Under the pieces are notes generated by a model. That model was given only the letters and a program-made list of their open reading frames with translations, was not told the DNA's origin and searched no databases. The translations under genes were made by a program, and so were the position numbers. A stretch of DNA of 64,000 nucleotides from Muricea muricata (taxonomy: Eukaryota > Cnidaria > Anthozoa > Malacalcyonacea > Plexauridae), in the NCBI GenBank assembly GCA_963855995.1, contig OY979730.1, positions 7,107,300-7,171,299 on the forward strand, written 5' to 3'. Every line of letters starts with the position of its first letter. Position 1 is the stretch's first letter. Below, one piece after another: positions 63,890 to 64,000 of the stretch.

Positions 63890-64000
63890 CTATATGGCGC
63901 CAATGCTTATTTCGATTCCGTAGACGGTCTGATCACCTTCGAGATGGTCGAGCACCTCACTGATCTCGTTCCCAGACTGCTCTAGCTCATTTAGACGAAG
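63890..64000 (-). CDS. Possible coding end of a neighbouring gene (partial)
   Basis: Open from the right edge for 36 codons: LRLNELEQSGNEISEVLDHL then EGDQTVYGIEISIGAI, stop at 63890-63892. Acidic, higher GC than the flanks. No family recognised; could be chance. Confidence 0.3.
   Translation of the reverse strand, partial: LRLNELEQSGNEISEVLDHLEGDQTVYGIEISIGAI

Overview
The window is animal nuclear DNA: AT-rich, full of introns and transposons, with no operons or ribosome binding sites. The transposon set (L2/CR1-like LINEs, Penelope-like elements with hammerhead-like tails, BEL/Pao and Ty3/Gypsy remnants, THAP/DDE plus YqaJ DNA transposons, hAT, many TAA/TTA-flanked MITEs) and the host protein suggest an invertebrate, most likely a cnidarian such as an anthozoan. 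The species is inference and cannot be proved here.

The backbone is one host gene on the minus strand, a Rho-associated coiled-coil kinase (ROCK). I traced 37 coding exons from an ATG at 52298 to 1476. Every exon junction agrees in reading phase. Together they give about 1105 codons: N-terminal extension, complete kinase domain, AGC C-terminal tail, long coiled coil and Rho-binding segment. The C-terminal PH/C1 part must lie left of base 1. One intron (exon 31 to 32) can only be joined in frame with a GC-AG splice pair.

Most remaining sequence is transposons inside ROCK introns. Intron 31 (6332-9962) holds an 8-bp-TSD element that itself contains a 1967-bp foldback element and a 233-bp MITE; an uninterrupted paralogue in intron 15 (32906-33919) serves as the empty site for both. 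Intron 19 (15975-28850) holds a Penelope palindrome and an 11.2-kb element (17542-28771) with its own TIRs and an AGGT duplication. Inside that lie a 4.4-kb ISL2EU/Harbinger-like transposon (SWIM-YqaJ nuclease plus THAP-DDE transposase), itself cut by a hAT MITE, an L2 LINE, a foldback MITE, LRR/transmembrane and C2H2 reading frames, and a tandem GRF zinc-finger remnant.

Upstream of ROCK exon 1 (52.3-64 kb) are a possible promoter zone, a BEL/Pao remnant split by an inverted-repeat element, a second LINE, and a hAT-like (DUF4371/ZMYM-like) transposase remnant broken by a Penelope tail. The last 111 bases may be the coding end of another minus-strand gene. No rRNA, tRNA or CRISPR array was seen.
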